Source of the DNA: a virus
Length of the DNA stretch: 57,957 bases
IMG/VR virus record: IMGVR_UViG_3300035698_006647
Coordinates: 1-57,957 of that record
Strand: one strand, 5' to 3'
Shown here: one piece after another, positions 1 through 6,985 of the stretch
Numbering within the stretch: the first letter of the stretch is position 1
How the letters are laid out: each line of letters starts with the position of its first letter
Program-made: the position numbers and the translations under genes
Notes under the pieces: generated by a model
Told to the model about the DNA's origin: nothing
The model's database searches: none
The model's input: the letters and a program-made list of their open reading frames with translations, nothing else

Positions 1-162
1 CGGTTTGAGGAGGAAATAAGTGCCTACGAGAAAAATGAAATAGACTACGAGAACAATAAAAATAGTAAGTTGGTTGGAAAACCTAACTTTGGGTATGTCT
101 ACGCCCTTCATCTACAACTTACCTACTTGAAGGAACAGAGGGAGTTAATCGTTAAGGAATAA
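1..162 (+). CDS. hypothetical protein, C-terminal fragment
   Basis: Open from the first base of the window and ending in TAA, so the start is missing. The visible 53 residues are charged and rich in Glu, Asn and Lys. A short stretch GYVYALHLQLTYLKEQRE could form a helix. No family is recognised. It is followed three bases later by the next small gene, so it is probably the upstream member of the same operon. Confidence 0.6.
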   Translation, partial: RFEEEISAYEKNEIDYENNKNSKLVGKPNFGYVYALHLQLTYLKEQRELIVKE

Positions 163-165
163 TCT

Positions 166-315
166 ATGAAAACAAACAATCAAAAAGCAGAAAAGATCAG
201 AGAACTAACGCTCGTCTATCTCAATGAACATGGTCTTATGGAGATAACAGATGATGATGAAACCACTTGCTACAAGACAGACATCGAGAAGATATTAGAT
301 GATCCTGAGGAATAG
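166..315 (+). CDS. small acidic hypothetical protein (49 aa)
   Basis: ATG start three bases after the previous stop and TAG end. The protein is helical and acidic at its C-terminus (ITDDDET, DDPEE). There is no recognisable domain. Tight spacing to both neighbours (3 and 2 nt) supports translation as part of an operon of small accessory genes. It is shorter than typical ORF cut-offs. Confidence 0.5.
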   Translation: MKTNNQKAEKIRELTLVYLNEHGLMEITDDDETTCYKTDIEKILDDPEE

Positions 316-317
316 AT

Positions 318-452
318 ATGAAAAAAACCTGGAAAGACGATGGATACGTACCAACACAGACCCAGCACCTACTAGGTCTTATGGCAGGAATGTTCTTGGT
401 GTTTGGTCTGGTGCAATTGCTGGATTACTTATCAGACGTGTTAATGAAATAG
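318..452 (+). CDS. small single-span membrane protein (44 aa)
   Basis: ATG start two bases after the previous stop. After a polar N-terminus (MKKTWKDDGYV) there is one hydrophobic segment, about residues 22-38 (GLMAGMFLVFGLVQLL), then LDYLSDVLMK. It is probably a one-pass inner membrane protein of unknown role. The longer ORF in another frame of this interval is a shadow: this frame starts and stops in register with the neighbouring genes. Confidence 0.5.
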   Translation: MKKTWKDDGYVPTQTQHLLGLMAGMFLVFGLVQLLDYLSDVLMK

Positions 453-455
453 AAT

Positions 456-722
456 ATGAAACACTTAATAGAAGAACTAACATCCATAATAAAAAAGTAC
501 AACAAATGCAAAGACAACGACTTTGAAGGCATTGCCAAAATTGAAGGAGAAGATGGTATTTTTGAAACATGCCATAAGGTGTTTGCGCAAATCCCGAATG
601 GTGCAGTTTTCCAGACAAAAGGGTTTGACAGCTGTGGGTACGACTTAAATTCCTGGGTGTTTACGTGGGTAGATGAAAAAAGAAACGTCGACGGTGTTAT
701 TCTTGATGTAGAAAACTGGTAA
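456..722 (+). CDS. hypothetical protein (88 aa)
   Basis: ATG three bases after the preceding stop. The N-terminal half is helical and lysine-rich. The C-terminal half looks like a small beta domain with aromatic residues (SWVFTWVDEKRNVDGVILDVENW). No family is recognised. It lies in the run of tightly packed small genes that opens the window. Confidence 0.55.
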   Translation: MKHLIEELTSIIKKYNKCKDNDFEGIAKIEGEDGIFETCHKVFAQIPNGAVFQTKGFDSCGYDLNSWVFTWVDEKRNVDGVILDVENW

Positions 723-723
723 T

Positions 724-891
724 ATGAAACTAAAATACAGATTCTTTAACTGGCTTACAGACAAGAAAATAGAAATTACAGAGGCAAATAAATTAAAATT
801 GCCAGAGATGACAAAGCGAGATAAAGAAATTCAAAGACTAGGAGGCATTCTTATACTTATCGGAGGGTTGATTATTCTACTAAGCACATAA
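724..891 (+). CDS. small membrane protein (55 aa)
   Basis: ATG one base after the previous stop. The first 37 residues are basic and polar; the C-terminus is one hydrophobic helix (GGILILIGGLIILLST), suggesting a tail-anchored membrane protein with an N-terminal cytoplasmic domain. No function can be assigned. Spacing to the following gene is 2 nt. Confidence 0.5.
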   Translation: MKLKYRFFNWLTDKKIEITEANKLKLPEMTKRDKEIQRLGGILILIGGLIILLST

Positions 892-893
892 AC

Positions 894-1169
894 ATGAAAA
901 CAAACAAAATAAACACTACATTTATAACCACAGATGAGAATACACCTAAGAGCAGTTTTACACTTGAGAAAGACCCTTCTCAAGAAATAAACCCAAGCGA
1001 CACCCTACAAAAAAACCAGATTATATTCCACTCATCTTTTCCAGGAGGACAGGAAGAAACTATAAGAATCTCTCAAGAAGGATTCTTTTATAAGGGAGAA
1101 AAGGTTGAGGATGTACACAACGTATATGAGAGGTTCAATGACTGGCTGAAAGGGGCAGAAAGAAGTTAA
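894..1169 (+). CDS. hypothetical protein (91 aa)
   Basis: Last gene of the first small-gene operon. Polar, Thr/Ser-rich N-terminus followed by a probable beta segment (QIIFHSSFPGGQEETIRIS) and an acidic helical C-terminus. No family is recognised. A promoter of the repeated phage type follows 20 nt downstream, marking the end of this transcription unit. Confidence 0.55.
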   Translation: MKTNKINTTFITTDENTPKSSFTLEKDPSQEINPSDTLQKNQIIFHSSFPGGQEETIRISQEGFFYKGEKVEDVHNVYERFNDWLKGAERS

Positions 1170-1189
1170 CCATTAAAGATGAAAATAGA

Positions 1190-1237
1190 GTTGTTAACAC
1201 CTAGCCTATGTACACATGTGCAGAAGTGGGTTATAGT
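1190..1237 (+). promoter_or_regulatory. phage promoter module (GTTAACA box, TGTACA, TATAGT)
   Basis: GTTGTTAACA box at 1190-1199, TGTACA at 1209-1214 and TATAGT at 1232-1237, with a 17-nt spacer. Box-to-TGTACA distance is 19 nt, the same as in several other copies. It should drive the genes from 1286 on. Confidence 0.65.
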
Positions 1238-1285
1238 TAGCATAGGCAAAGACCAACACACATTATCAAGTTATACATATCAACA

Positions 1286-1606
1286 ATGTTATATTTTTAC
1301 ATGATCGCAGGGACATTACTATCAGCCATTATTACTCACGTAGGGGTAACTGTGTACGTGTACGGACCGCTAAGGTCAGATAAAAAGTGGCTGTCAGAAG
1401 TGACGTCGCTGTTTAACAAGAGCAGTGTCAACCCATACAACACGTCAATATTACAAACAGACAATTCATACGCAGTCAAGACTGGCTTTCTGTTCTGGCA
1501 TGTAAACGGTGTTGGCACCTTTACAGTATGGAGTAAGACTGCCAAGATGCTCAAGGCCAGGTATACAGAGGAGTTCACTAATGCAAGTCATGCATGCAAG
1601 AAATAG
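1286..1606 (+). CDS. membrane-anchored hypothetical protein (106 aa)
   Basis: Begins about 50 nt after the promoter at 1190-1237. Residues 1-28 are hydrophobic (YFYMIAGTLLSAIITHVGV), an N-terminal anchor. The rest is a soluble domain with aromatic beta-like segments (TGFLFWHVNGVGTFTVW). An alternative ATG at 1301 would shorten the N-terminus by five residues. The 3' end overlaps the next gene by 13 nt. Family unknown. Confidence 0.55.
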   Translation: MLYFYMIAGTLLSAIITHVGVTVYVYGPLRSDKKWLSEVTSLFNKSSVNPYNTSILQTDNSYAVKTGFLFWHVNGVGTFTVWSKTAKMLKARYTEEFTNASHACKK

Positions 1607-1989
1607 ATGATACGACAAAAGGTGAATTAAGAAGCACATTGTCTGTGAACAAACAGAGTCATGCTAAACGGCGCGCAGCAAAAAGGCAAGATGCAAAGAT
1701 AAGGTTATCACTATTGCTGGCTAACCATCTGAGTCTTGGTCAGGATGAGAAGGACTTGCTTAACAGGAGAAAACAGGAGCGAGCAAGGTCAAGAAGATTG
1801 CCTACATCATACCTAATGAAATGCAGGGCAGAAAAGAAAGCTATCAGACAGGCCAAGAAGGCTGCACACCAGCAAATGTTCGAGCAACTCATGATTCTAA
1901 AAGGATCTACTAAGAAGTATCGGGAAGGCAAGTCGTTGACGCCAAGCGAGATATTGCTTGCGTTCAGTAAGCACTGCCAAGGCAAATAG
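1594..1989 (+). CDS. basic hypothetical protein (131 aa)
   Basis: Overlaps the 3' end of the preceding gene. Very rich in Lys and Arg, with clusters such as KRRAAKRQ, RRKQERARSRRLP and KKAIRQAKKAAHQQ, so it may bind nucleic acid; this is inference from charge only. The C-terminus (SLTPSEILLAFSKHCQGK) looks like a small helix pair. No known family. Confidence 0.5.
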   Translation: MQEIDDTTKGELRSTLSVNKQSHAKRRAAKRQDAKIRLSLLLANHLSLGQDEKDLLNRRKQERARSRRLPTSYLMKCRAEKKAIRQAKKAAHQQMFEQLMILKGSTKKYREGKSLTPSEILLAFSKHCQGK

Positions 1990-2036
1990 CGTAATACAGA
2001 GTATATCGTTATCAGTCAACACGCATAATTACGTGA

Positions 2037-2258
2037 ATGAAAAAATCAAGAAAACATAGACTTGTGGAACAAGCCATTGCTATCATGAAGGATGATGGGT
2101 TGGTTATAGACAGGGATTCAGTTCAGCAGTGGGTGATGGGACATGTTGTAAGAGGCACACACCATGCAGGAAAGTTTGGTGGATTATTTCCAGGGGATTT
2201 CTCCTCTTATTTTAGAGAATTTTATGAAGACATTGACAAAGACACTACTGACCAATAA
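2037..2258 (+). CDS. hypothetical protein (73 aa)
   Basis: Starts 47 nt after the previous stop. The N-terminus is basic (MKKSRKHRLVEQAI). The middle contains a His-rich turn (GHVVRGTHHAGKFGG) and the C-terminus is acidic. No domain is recognised. The last 35 nt are shared with the next gene in another frame. Confidence 0.45.
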   Translation: MKKSRKHRLVEQAIAIMKDDGLVIDRDSVQQWVMGHVVRGTHHAGKFGGLFPGDFSSYFREFYEDIDKDTTDQ

Positions 2259-2535
2259 CGAGTTTGCTGACGCAGTAGGGCAGACCGTCTTCGGCAGAGG
2301 CTCTGCTGTCAGTGCAAGACATAAGATAAGAAAGCGTATGAGTTACAGGGCAAGAACTCGGTCTAATGCAGCAAGGCTGCAGAACATAGTCATAGCTGAA
2401 GACGCTATAGATGATGTTATCTGGAAGATGTACATTAGGGATAGGCTTGATAACGGTGTCACAACAGGGAGTGTGGCTCAGGAATCAAATCAGGAGTTGG
2501 CAGTGGTTAATGCCCGTCTCTTTAAGATAGTGTAA
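2224..2535 (+). CDS. basic hypothetical protein (103 aa)
   Basis: An upstream ATG at 2164 exists, but 2224 gives a shorter overlap with the previous gene and a more protein-like N-terminus (MKTLTKTLLTNNEFADAVG), so it is preferred. A basic region (SARHKIRKRMSYRARTRS) suggests nucleic-acid contact. It is followed directly by a terminator hairpin, so it closes the operon that began at 1286. Confidence 0.5.
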   Translation: MKTLTKTLLTNNEFADAVGQTVFGRGSAVSARHKIRKRMSYRARTRSNAARLQNIVIAEDAIDDVIWKMYIRDRLDNGVTTGSVAQESNQELAVVNARLFKIV

Positions 2536-2539
2536 GCAC

Positions 2540-2566
2540 AAGGCCCTGTTGTTCAGGCCTTTTTTG
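2540..2566 (+). terminator. rho-independent terminator
   Basis: AAGGCC (2540-2545) pairs with GGCCTT (2556-2561) around a 10-nt loop, followed by a run of T. It lies 5 nt after the stop of the preceding gene. Confidence 0.75.
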
Positions 2567-2612
2567 CTAGGTATTTACTTTCTGTAGAGTTGTACTGTGA
2601 TGTTAATATACC

Positions 2613-2640
2613 TTTACATAGTTGACCACTGTGATATTAT
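2613..2640 (+). promoter_or_regulatory. sigma-70-like promoter
   Basis: TTTACA at 2613-2618 and TATTAT at 2635-2640 with a 16-nt spacer. It lacks the GTTAACAGG upstream box seen in the phage promoter family. It lies between the terminator at 2540 and the gene at 2694. Confidence 0.5.
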
Positions 2641-2693
2641 ATCTATATCAAGGAAGGAAATTAAATCTTGATGTTAACCATAAAATACACACT

Positions 2694-2918
2694 ATGAAAT
2701 CAACTTACAACGACTACTACTCAGACAATGCAGCAGCAGCAGCAGAAAACGTGACAACTACAGTGACCACTGATAATGATGGATCATACCAACGAGGTGC
2801 ATCATACATTGTAATTCTAAATGGTGTAAAGCACACACACCTCTTCAACGGACCCATTCTGCAGAGTCAAATCCGAGACTGTGAAGCACTTGTTGATTCA
2901 TTCAGTAACAACAGCTAA
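2694..2918 (+). CDS. hypothetical protein (74 aa)
   Basis: The open frame extends upstream to 2622, but that would place the start inside the -35/-10 region, so ATG 2694 is chosen. The protein has an alanine run (NAAAAAENV) and a small beta-like segment (GASYIVILNGVKHTHLF). No known family. The next small gene starts one base after its stop. Confidence 0.5.
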   Translation: MKSTYNDYYSDNAAAAAENVTTTVTTDNDGSYQRGASYIVILNGVKHTHLFNGPILQSQIRDCEALVDSFSNNS

Positions 2919-2919
2919 G

Positions 2920-3024
2920 ATGGCTACATTTGAAGAGATGGCACTAGAGGCAATGTCAGATATAGGACTACCAGAGGACGAAGCAGAAATGTTACTTGAA
3001 GATTATATAGAGGCATATGACTAG
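2920..3024 (+). CDS. tiny acidic protein (34 aa)
   Basis: ATG one base after the previous stop, TAG end. Sequence runs MATFEEMALEAMSDIGLP then EDEAEMLLEDYIEAYD; strongly acidic and helical. The size and charge would suit a small inhibitor or regulator, but nothing in the sequence proves a role. Confidence 0.4.
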   Translation: MATFEEMALEAMSDIGLPEDEAEMLLEDYIEAYD

Positions 3025-3054
3025 TTATGGTATTATATAGTATGACTACATGTA

Positions 3055-3101
3055 GTTGTTAACAGGCCAAAGGTGTACATAGTTGGTAATCTGTGTACAA
3101 T
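3055..3101 (+). promoter_or_regulatory. phage promoter module
   Basis: GTTGTTAACAGG at 3055-3066, TGTACA at 3074-3079 and TACAAT at 3096-3101 (16-nt spacer). It stands before the structured RNA region 3203-3440 and the lysozyme-like gene pair. Confidence 0.6.
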
Positions 3102-3109
3102 TACATTAG

Positions 3110-3202
3110 ATGAAGAGATTGGCTCAGAGTGTAGATTCTAAGAACTTCAAAAAATGCGACGATTGCGGTTATTGCGGCCGTAACAATCAGAGGCATGACT
3201 GA
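3110..3202 (+). CDS. possible tiny cysteine-motif protein (30 aa)
   Basis: ATG 9 nt after the TACAAT box, ending in TGA, a rare stop in this genome. The peptide contains KKCDDCGYCGR, three cysteines that could bind metal. Because it sits right behind a promoter and before a structured RNA, it may instead be part of an untranslated transcript. Confidence 0.3.
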   Translation: MKRLAQSVDSKNFKKCDDCGYCGRNNQRHD

Positions 3203-3440
3203 ATGGAGAACCTACCCTCTAAACCAGACTTTTCACACAGCAGTATGCTCAGATCTGCACTTAACATGCACACTTCGGTATGTCACGTTACTTCCTTTCT
3301 TAACTCCTTTGTTGGGTGCAGAATTGAGAATAGTGCTTGTCTCTTTCGGAGGCTGACCCACTCGTTAAATTGATATCAATGCCTTGCCTTGGCTGAGTGG
3401 TTCAGGTTTCGAAAGAGGTAAGTAATTATCTCATAACAAT
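3203..3440 (+). ncRNA. structured non-coding RNA or long structured 5' leader
   Basis: No convincing ORF. A long stem pairs 3341-3363 with 3395-3417: 8 bp, a symmetric 4x4 internal loop, 4 bp, a 1x1 mismatch and 6 bp. Its 31-nt apical loop contains the palindrome ATTGATATCAAT. Upstream, TCTGCAC (3254-3260) pairs with GTGCAGA (3316-3322) and encloses a cUUCGg-capped hairpin. The region lies between a promoter and the gene at 3465, so it is either a separate RNA or that gene's leader. Class not recognised. Confidence 0.5.
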
Positions 3441-3464
3441 ATTATCTAATAAACAAGGCAAATT

Positions 3465-3920
3465 ATGGCAAAGAAAAAGAAAACCAGAACAGCACCGTTC
3501 GGTCTAATCATTGTAGTAGGGCTGGTGATAACAGGTGTAAGTATTTACCGCACTGCAACAACGACTCCTATAGTAAGAGAATCAAAGGAGGAGGTCCGGT
3601 CCACAGTGGCTATCATTGTAGATGACACAGTTTCCGCATTTCAGGCACCAGACAAACGCAAAATGGATTCTATCCGTGACCGTGAGACGGTCAAGAGACA
3701 ACAGGAGATAATTGTAATGGAGACATACCTCCTAGAAGAAAAGGAAGCCACAACGGAAGCCAAGGCTGCAGAACTTGCGGAAATAGAAGATGCAAGGGCT
3801 AAGGCAATAGCAGAGTTTGATGCTGAAGAAGCATCAGTTGTTAAAGCACATGACAACACACTTAGTAACATCGAATCACAATTGGAAAACGTCAGGGCTG
3901 ACAAGTTGTCTTTTCTATAG
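3465..3920 (+). CDS. membrane-anchored coiled-coil protein; probable 5' part of a frameshifted lysozyme
   Basis: Basic N-terminus (MAKKKKTRT) followed by one membrane segment at about residues 12-28 (FGLIIVVGLVITGVSIY), then a long alanine/glutamate-rich coiled coil. The frame ends at TAG 3918-3920 after LSFL. Immediately before the stop is TTTT (3911-3914). A -1 shift there continues into the reading frame of the next ORF without a stop. It is therefore probably the anchor and stalk of a membrane-bound wall hydrolase; the coiled-coil protein alone would have no enzymatic domain. Confidence 0.6.
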   Translation: MAKKKKTRTAPFGLIIVVGLVITGVSIYRTATTTPIVRESKEEVRSTVAIIVDDTVSAFQAPDKRKMDSIRDRETVKRQQEIIVMETYLLEEKEATTEAKAAELAEIEDARAKAIAEFDAEEASVVKAHDNTLSNIESQLENVRADKLSFL

Positions 3921-3940
3921 CCCCATCAACTCGTAAAGTT

Positions 3941-4294
3941 GTGAACGCAATCAAGCAGAAGGAATCCACTGGTGGAATCAATTGCGGGAACGGGGCTTCT
4001 GGAGAGTATGGGTGTTTCCAATACACCTACTCCACGTGGGAGGGATACTCTAAAGAAGTGTTAGGCTATGTGCCAGTCCAGACGAAGGTTAATGAAGAGT
4101 ATGTCATTGCTGTCAAGGTGCAGCAATGGCTAGAAGAAGGGCAGAGTGTACGATCTATAGCACTGAACTGGAACCAAGGTGAGTCGCATGGAGGAAAATG
4201 CATTAGTGGTGTAAACGAGCATGGCGTTGCATACGATTCCTGTGAATACATGGCAGCAGTTGTTGCGTATCACCAACAGAACAATCAATATTAA
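3941..4294 (+). CDS. lysozyme-like (lytic transglycosylase-type) domain, -1 frame continuation of 3465-3920
   Basis: The annotated start would be GTG 3941, but the frame is open back to a TGA at 3899-3901, and the intervening codons read sensibly (VVFSIAPSTRKVVNAIKQKE). Core motif AIKQKESTGG with a candidate catalytic Glu (residue 8 from the GTG), then CGNGASGEYGCFQYTYSTW and IALNWNQGE, resembles the goose-type/SLT lysozyme fold. It probably cleaves peptidoglycan as part of a fusion made by frameshifting or broken by a one-base error. Not a complete enzyme start by itself. Confidence 0.55.
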   Translation: MNAIKQKESTGGINCGNGASGEYGCFQYTYSTWEGYSKEVLGYVPVQTKVNEEYVIAVKVQQWLEEGQSVRSIALNWNQGESHGGKCISGVNEHGVAYDSCEYMAAVVAYHQQNNQY

Positions 4295-4316
4295 CTTAAC
4301 TTTAACGAAACAAATT

Positions 4317-4514
4317 ATGGAAATCTTAATCATCGTGTACATATTATCAATCGTAGCAACTTGGCAAATCGCTAGGCACAACGGACGAAACTCAGGACTT
4401 GCAGTTGCGTTGTCTGTTGTCTTTGGGTGGATGGCAACCATCGGGTACATTATTGCAGGAAAGTCTTTTGCAAAAAAACTATCTGAGCAACAGCAACTTA
4501 ACTCAATCAAATAA
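4317..4514 (+). CDS. small membrane protein (65 aa)
   Basis: ATG 4317 is preferred over the upstream in-frame ATG at 4221, which lies within the preceding gene. There are two hydrophobic segments (ILIIVYILSIVATW and LAVALSVVFGWMATIGYIIAG) separated by a basic turn, then a polar C-terminus. It is a two-span membrane protein; next to a wall hydrolase it could be holin-like, but this is not shown. Confidence 0.5.
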   Translation: MEILIIVYILSIVATWQIARHNGRNSGLAVALSVVFGWMATIGYIIAGKSFAKKLSEQQQLNSIK

Positions 4515-4520
4515 AACATC

Positions 4521-4835
4521 ATGATAGCGCAACAAGTGTTCGAAGTAGGACAGTCTGTAGAGTTCAAAACAATAACTAACCCCGAGACAGGTAGCCCCGA
4601 AATAATCCAGGGTAAGATTGGTGCACATTTTGACAATGGTACAGTGTCACTTGTGTTAGAGTCAGGTGACATTATCATGGTGCATGAAGATAACTGTGTT
4701 GCCACAGATGACTGTGGTGTATGCGGAGGGTCTGGTCACCTGATCATTCCTGCTAGGCAGGTTTACTCGAAAGAAAAAGGTGTGCATATACAAGAGGAGG
4801 CAGATTACAAGTGTAAGAATTGCGACAATGGATAA
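4521..4835 (+). CDS. zinc-ribbon-like hypothetical protein (104 aa)
   Basis: The N-terminal 60 residues look like a small beta-barrel (QSVEFKTITNPETG, GKIGAHFDNGTVSLVLESG). The C-terminus has two CxxC-type pairs (DDCGVCGGSGH and YKCKNC) that could form a zinc ribbon similar to DnaJ-type CxxCxGxG elements. It overlaps the next gene by 8 nt. No precise function. Confidence 0.5.
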   Translation: MIAQQVFEVGQSVEFKTITNPETGSPEIIQGKIGAHFDNGTVSLVLESGDIIMVHEDNCVATDDCGVCGGSGHLIIPARQVYSKEKGVHIQEEADYKCKNCDNG

Positions 4836-5526
4836 AGAAACAAACATTTTCTTTTTTAAGACGTTGGTAGGTTCACAGGCACATGGGTTGGCTACCCCGG
4901 AAAGCGATAGAGACTACAGAGGTGTGTTTATTCAGCCTACAGGAGAGATACTATCACTAGGATCAAAGCCAAGAACAACATCTTGGTTTGAAGGCGATGA
5001 GGACAACACATCTTGGGAGCTAGGCCACTTCCTCAACCTTGCAACAAAATGCAACCCTACAGTGCTTGAAGTGTTTTTCGCCCCAGTGGAAAGTGTCAAC
5101 GCTGAACTCAACCAAGACTACAAAGAACTTATGGAGTTGTTCCCGCACCTATGGAACTCAAAAGGTGTCAAGGACGCTTTCATGGGTTACGGGTACAGCC
5201 AAAGAAAAAAACTTCTGGAAAACAAAGACAACAGGTCACACAAGTATGCATCAGCATATCTTAGAGTGCTGATTCAGGCTAAAGAACTACTGAGCACAGG
5301 ACAGTTTAGGGTGGATTTCAGAGGGCACCCACAATATGAGTATATTAAATCAGTCAAGACACAGAACAGTGACAACGGATTTGACATTTCACTAGGTGCA
5401 ATCATAAACAAGTGTTCAGAGTTGGAGAAGGCAGTTGAAGATGCGTTTACTGCGAACCCTGCTAAAGAAACAGATGTAGCCAAGGCTAACGCATTTCTTT
5501 TAAAGGTACGTAAGAATCACATGTAG
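4828..5526 (+). CDS. nucleotidyltransferase of the RlaP/PF10127 type
   Basis: 232 aa from ATG 4828; the frame is open to 4780, but that start lies within the upstream gene. The N-terminus carries the DNA-polymerase-beta superfamily signature GSQAHGLATPESDRDYRG, matching the GSxxxGL...SDxDxRG motif of predicted nucleotidyltransferases found in many phages, sometimes near RNA ligases. Asp residues of SDRD are the expected metal ligands. It is likely to transfer a nucleotide to an unknown substrate. An RNA ligase and a polynucleotide kinase lie 3-4 kb downstream, so a role in RNA end processing is possible. Confidence 0.65.
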   Translation: MDKETNIFFFKTLVGSQAHGLATPESDRDYRGVFIQPTGEILSLGSKPRTTSWFEGDEDNTSWELGHFLNLATKCNPTVLEVFFAPVESVNAELNQDYKELMELFPHLWNSKGVKDAFMGYGYSQRKKLLENKDNRSHKYASAYLRVLIQAKELLSTGQFRVDFRGHPQYEYIKSVKTQNSDNGFDISLGAIINKCSELEKAVEDAFTANPAKETDVAKANAFLLKVRKNHM

Positions 5527-5548
5527 ATTACAAACTAATGTTTCTGTG

Positions 5549-5785
5549 ATGCGTAAAAAAGAAATAACTATAGCAATACAAGATTATGTTGATGCAATGA
5601 CAGCCAGATATGAGGCAAAAACATGCCTAGCCAACGCTGAAGTAGCAGATAAAAGAACACGACACATTCTTAGTCAGGCCAGACATTCCTTAAGAGGGTT
5701 GGAACATGAACTCAACGAGTCATCTCTTACACCTGATTTAGTTTCATCGTTTGAAGTGCTTAAGAAGGTTGACTTGGAGGGGTAA
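5549..5785 (+). CDS. coiled-coil hypothetical protein (78 aa)
   Basis: ATG 5549 is chosen over GTG 5546. Predominantly helical, with charged heptad-like repeats (RTRHILSQARHSLRGLEHELNE). No family is recognised. It is the last gene before the next promoter module at 5892. Confidence 0.5.
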   Translation: MRKKEITIAIQDYVDAMTARYEAKTCLANAEVADKRTRHILSQARHSLRGLEHELNESSLTPDLVSSFEVLKKVDLEG

Positions 5786-5891
5786 AGCACATACACGTGT
5801 TCTCAAATGGGCCCCACAGGTACGCTATCAGTGTTGATAAGGAACTAATCATTAGTTGGCAAACTCCTTATACAGAGGTGGGTGCACAGCA

Positions 5892-5939
5892 CTTGTTAAC
5901 AGGTTGGTAGTGTACAATTGTTGACAACTATAATACTAT
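5892..5939 (+). promoter_or_regulatory. phage promoter module
   Basis: CTTGTTAACAGG at 5892-5903, TGTACA at 5911-5916, TACTAT at 5934-5939 (17-nt spacer). A nested TTGACA at 5921-5926 with TATACT at 5945-5950 could be a second start. It drives the replication block from 5972. Confidence 0.65.
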
Positions 5940-5971
5940 ATCACTATACTAATCATAACGAAAAACGAATC

Positions 5972-6400
5972 ATGCCAAAACAATCAATGTTCATGTTTGT
6001 TCCTGAAAAGCAACTAACGAGACAGTCAAAGGAGGCTATCAAGAAAAAACAATCGGTTACAGTAGATACCAAATCTGGTGTTCTAAGATTCTCTATGGCA
6101 TATGTCAGAGAGGCAAACTTAGACAGGGCGTTTATTAAACTGTATGCAGATGTTAGCACAAAAACAATTGGATGGCGTAAGGTACAAGGAGACATAAGCA
6201 GGTTGTCAGACATGAAAGACCTTAGGCAACTCAAGGTATATAAGAACAAGAAGACTGGATGTGACGTACATTGCCAGATCGGTATATCAAGTTTACTCTC
6301 AGCAATAAACGTCAAGCCTAAGCTGTTTAGCAGAATGGAAATAAAGCAATATAAGCCCGGTGCCCTCGAAGCAGCAATTACCTACGTAACACTTAAATAG
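5972..6400 (+). CDS. hypothetical protein (142 aa), first gene of the replication block
   Basis: ATG 5972 lies about 33 nt after the TACTAT box; the in-frame ATG at 5918 falls within the promoter. Basic, mixed alpha/beta protein without a recognisable motif. Its place as the promoter-proximal gene, just ahead of the gene at 6404, suggests an early function. Confidence 0.5.
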   Translation: MPKQSMFMFVPEKQLTRQSKEAIKKKQSVTVDTKSGVLRFSMAYVREANLDRAFIKLYADVSTKTIGWRKVQGDISRLSDMKDLRQLKVYKNKKTGCDVHCQIGISSLLSAINVKPKLFSRMEIKQYKPGALEAAITYVTLK

Positions 6401-6403
6401 AAT

Positions 6404-6985
6404 ATGACAACAAAACTAACAAAGAAGGAAGCACACGAATTGTCTATAGTAGAATCAATTGACGAAGCAACTTCCACGTTGCCTGATGTTATTGAGACGG
6501 AGGACGACCTGTTTGCAGCATCAGACCTTATTGTAAAGGTTAGAAGAACATTCGATGAAGTAGAAGCACGTAGAACTGCAAGAACTTCCCCAGCCAAAGA
6601 GACAATTGATCTCATCAATGAAGACTTTAAGAAGTTCCTAGTCCCTTTGAAAGATGCGGAAGCAAAACTTAAGGCACTGATCCTGAAGTATGCTGATACT
6701 CGGATAGAGTCAGACCTTATTACGTTAGCGGACGTGCGCAAGACAACAGGCGATGGAGAGTTAACTATCCCAATCGGTCTTAAATCAGTACCGAGTAATG
6801 GAGGTGAAATCAGGTTTAAGAAAGCGTTTTACGGTGAGGTCATAGACACTGTGTTACTCCCAGCAAAATATATGCAAGTGGACCAAAAAGCCATAGACAA
6901 ACTCATCAACGCCACAGACGGAGAGCATGAGATTCCTGGCGTGGTAATTCGTACAAAAGCTGGGTTGGCTATCTACAAAAAATAA
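6404..6985 (+). CDS. coiled-coil hypothetical protein (193 aa)
   Basis: The N-terminal two thirds is a long charged coiled coil (residues about 35-110, e.g. FKKFLVPLKDAEAKLKALIL). The C-terminal third looks like a compact beta domain (GGEIRFKKAFYGEVIDTVLL, GVVIRTKAGLAIYKK). Proteins of this shape occur in phage early regions near recombination genes, but no family is certain. Its stop TAATG overlaps the start of the IF-1-like gene. Confidence 0.5.
   Translation: MTTKLTKKEAHELSIVESIDEATSTLPDVIETEDDLFAASDLIVKVRRTFDEVEARRTARTSPAKETIDLINEDFKKFLVPLKDAEAKLKALILKYADTRIESDLITLADVRKTTGDGELTIPIGLKSVPSNGGEIRFKKAFYGEVIDTVLLPAKYMQVDQKAIDKLINATDGEHEIPGVVIRTKAGLAIYKK

Noticed and set aside
2700-2760. Trinucleotide GCA run as a repeat locus
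   Set aside because: It only encodes a short alanine run in the small gene at 2694.
4130-4705. Minus-strand ORF of 191 codons
   Set aside because: Opposite three plus-strand genes with better protein features; Cys/Ser/Ile-rich antisense composition.
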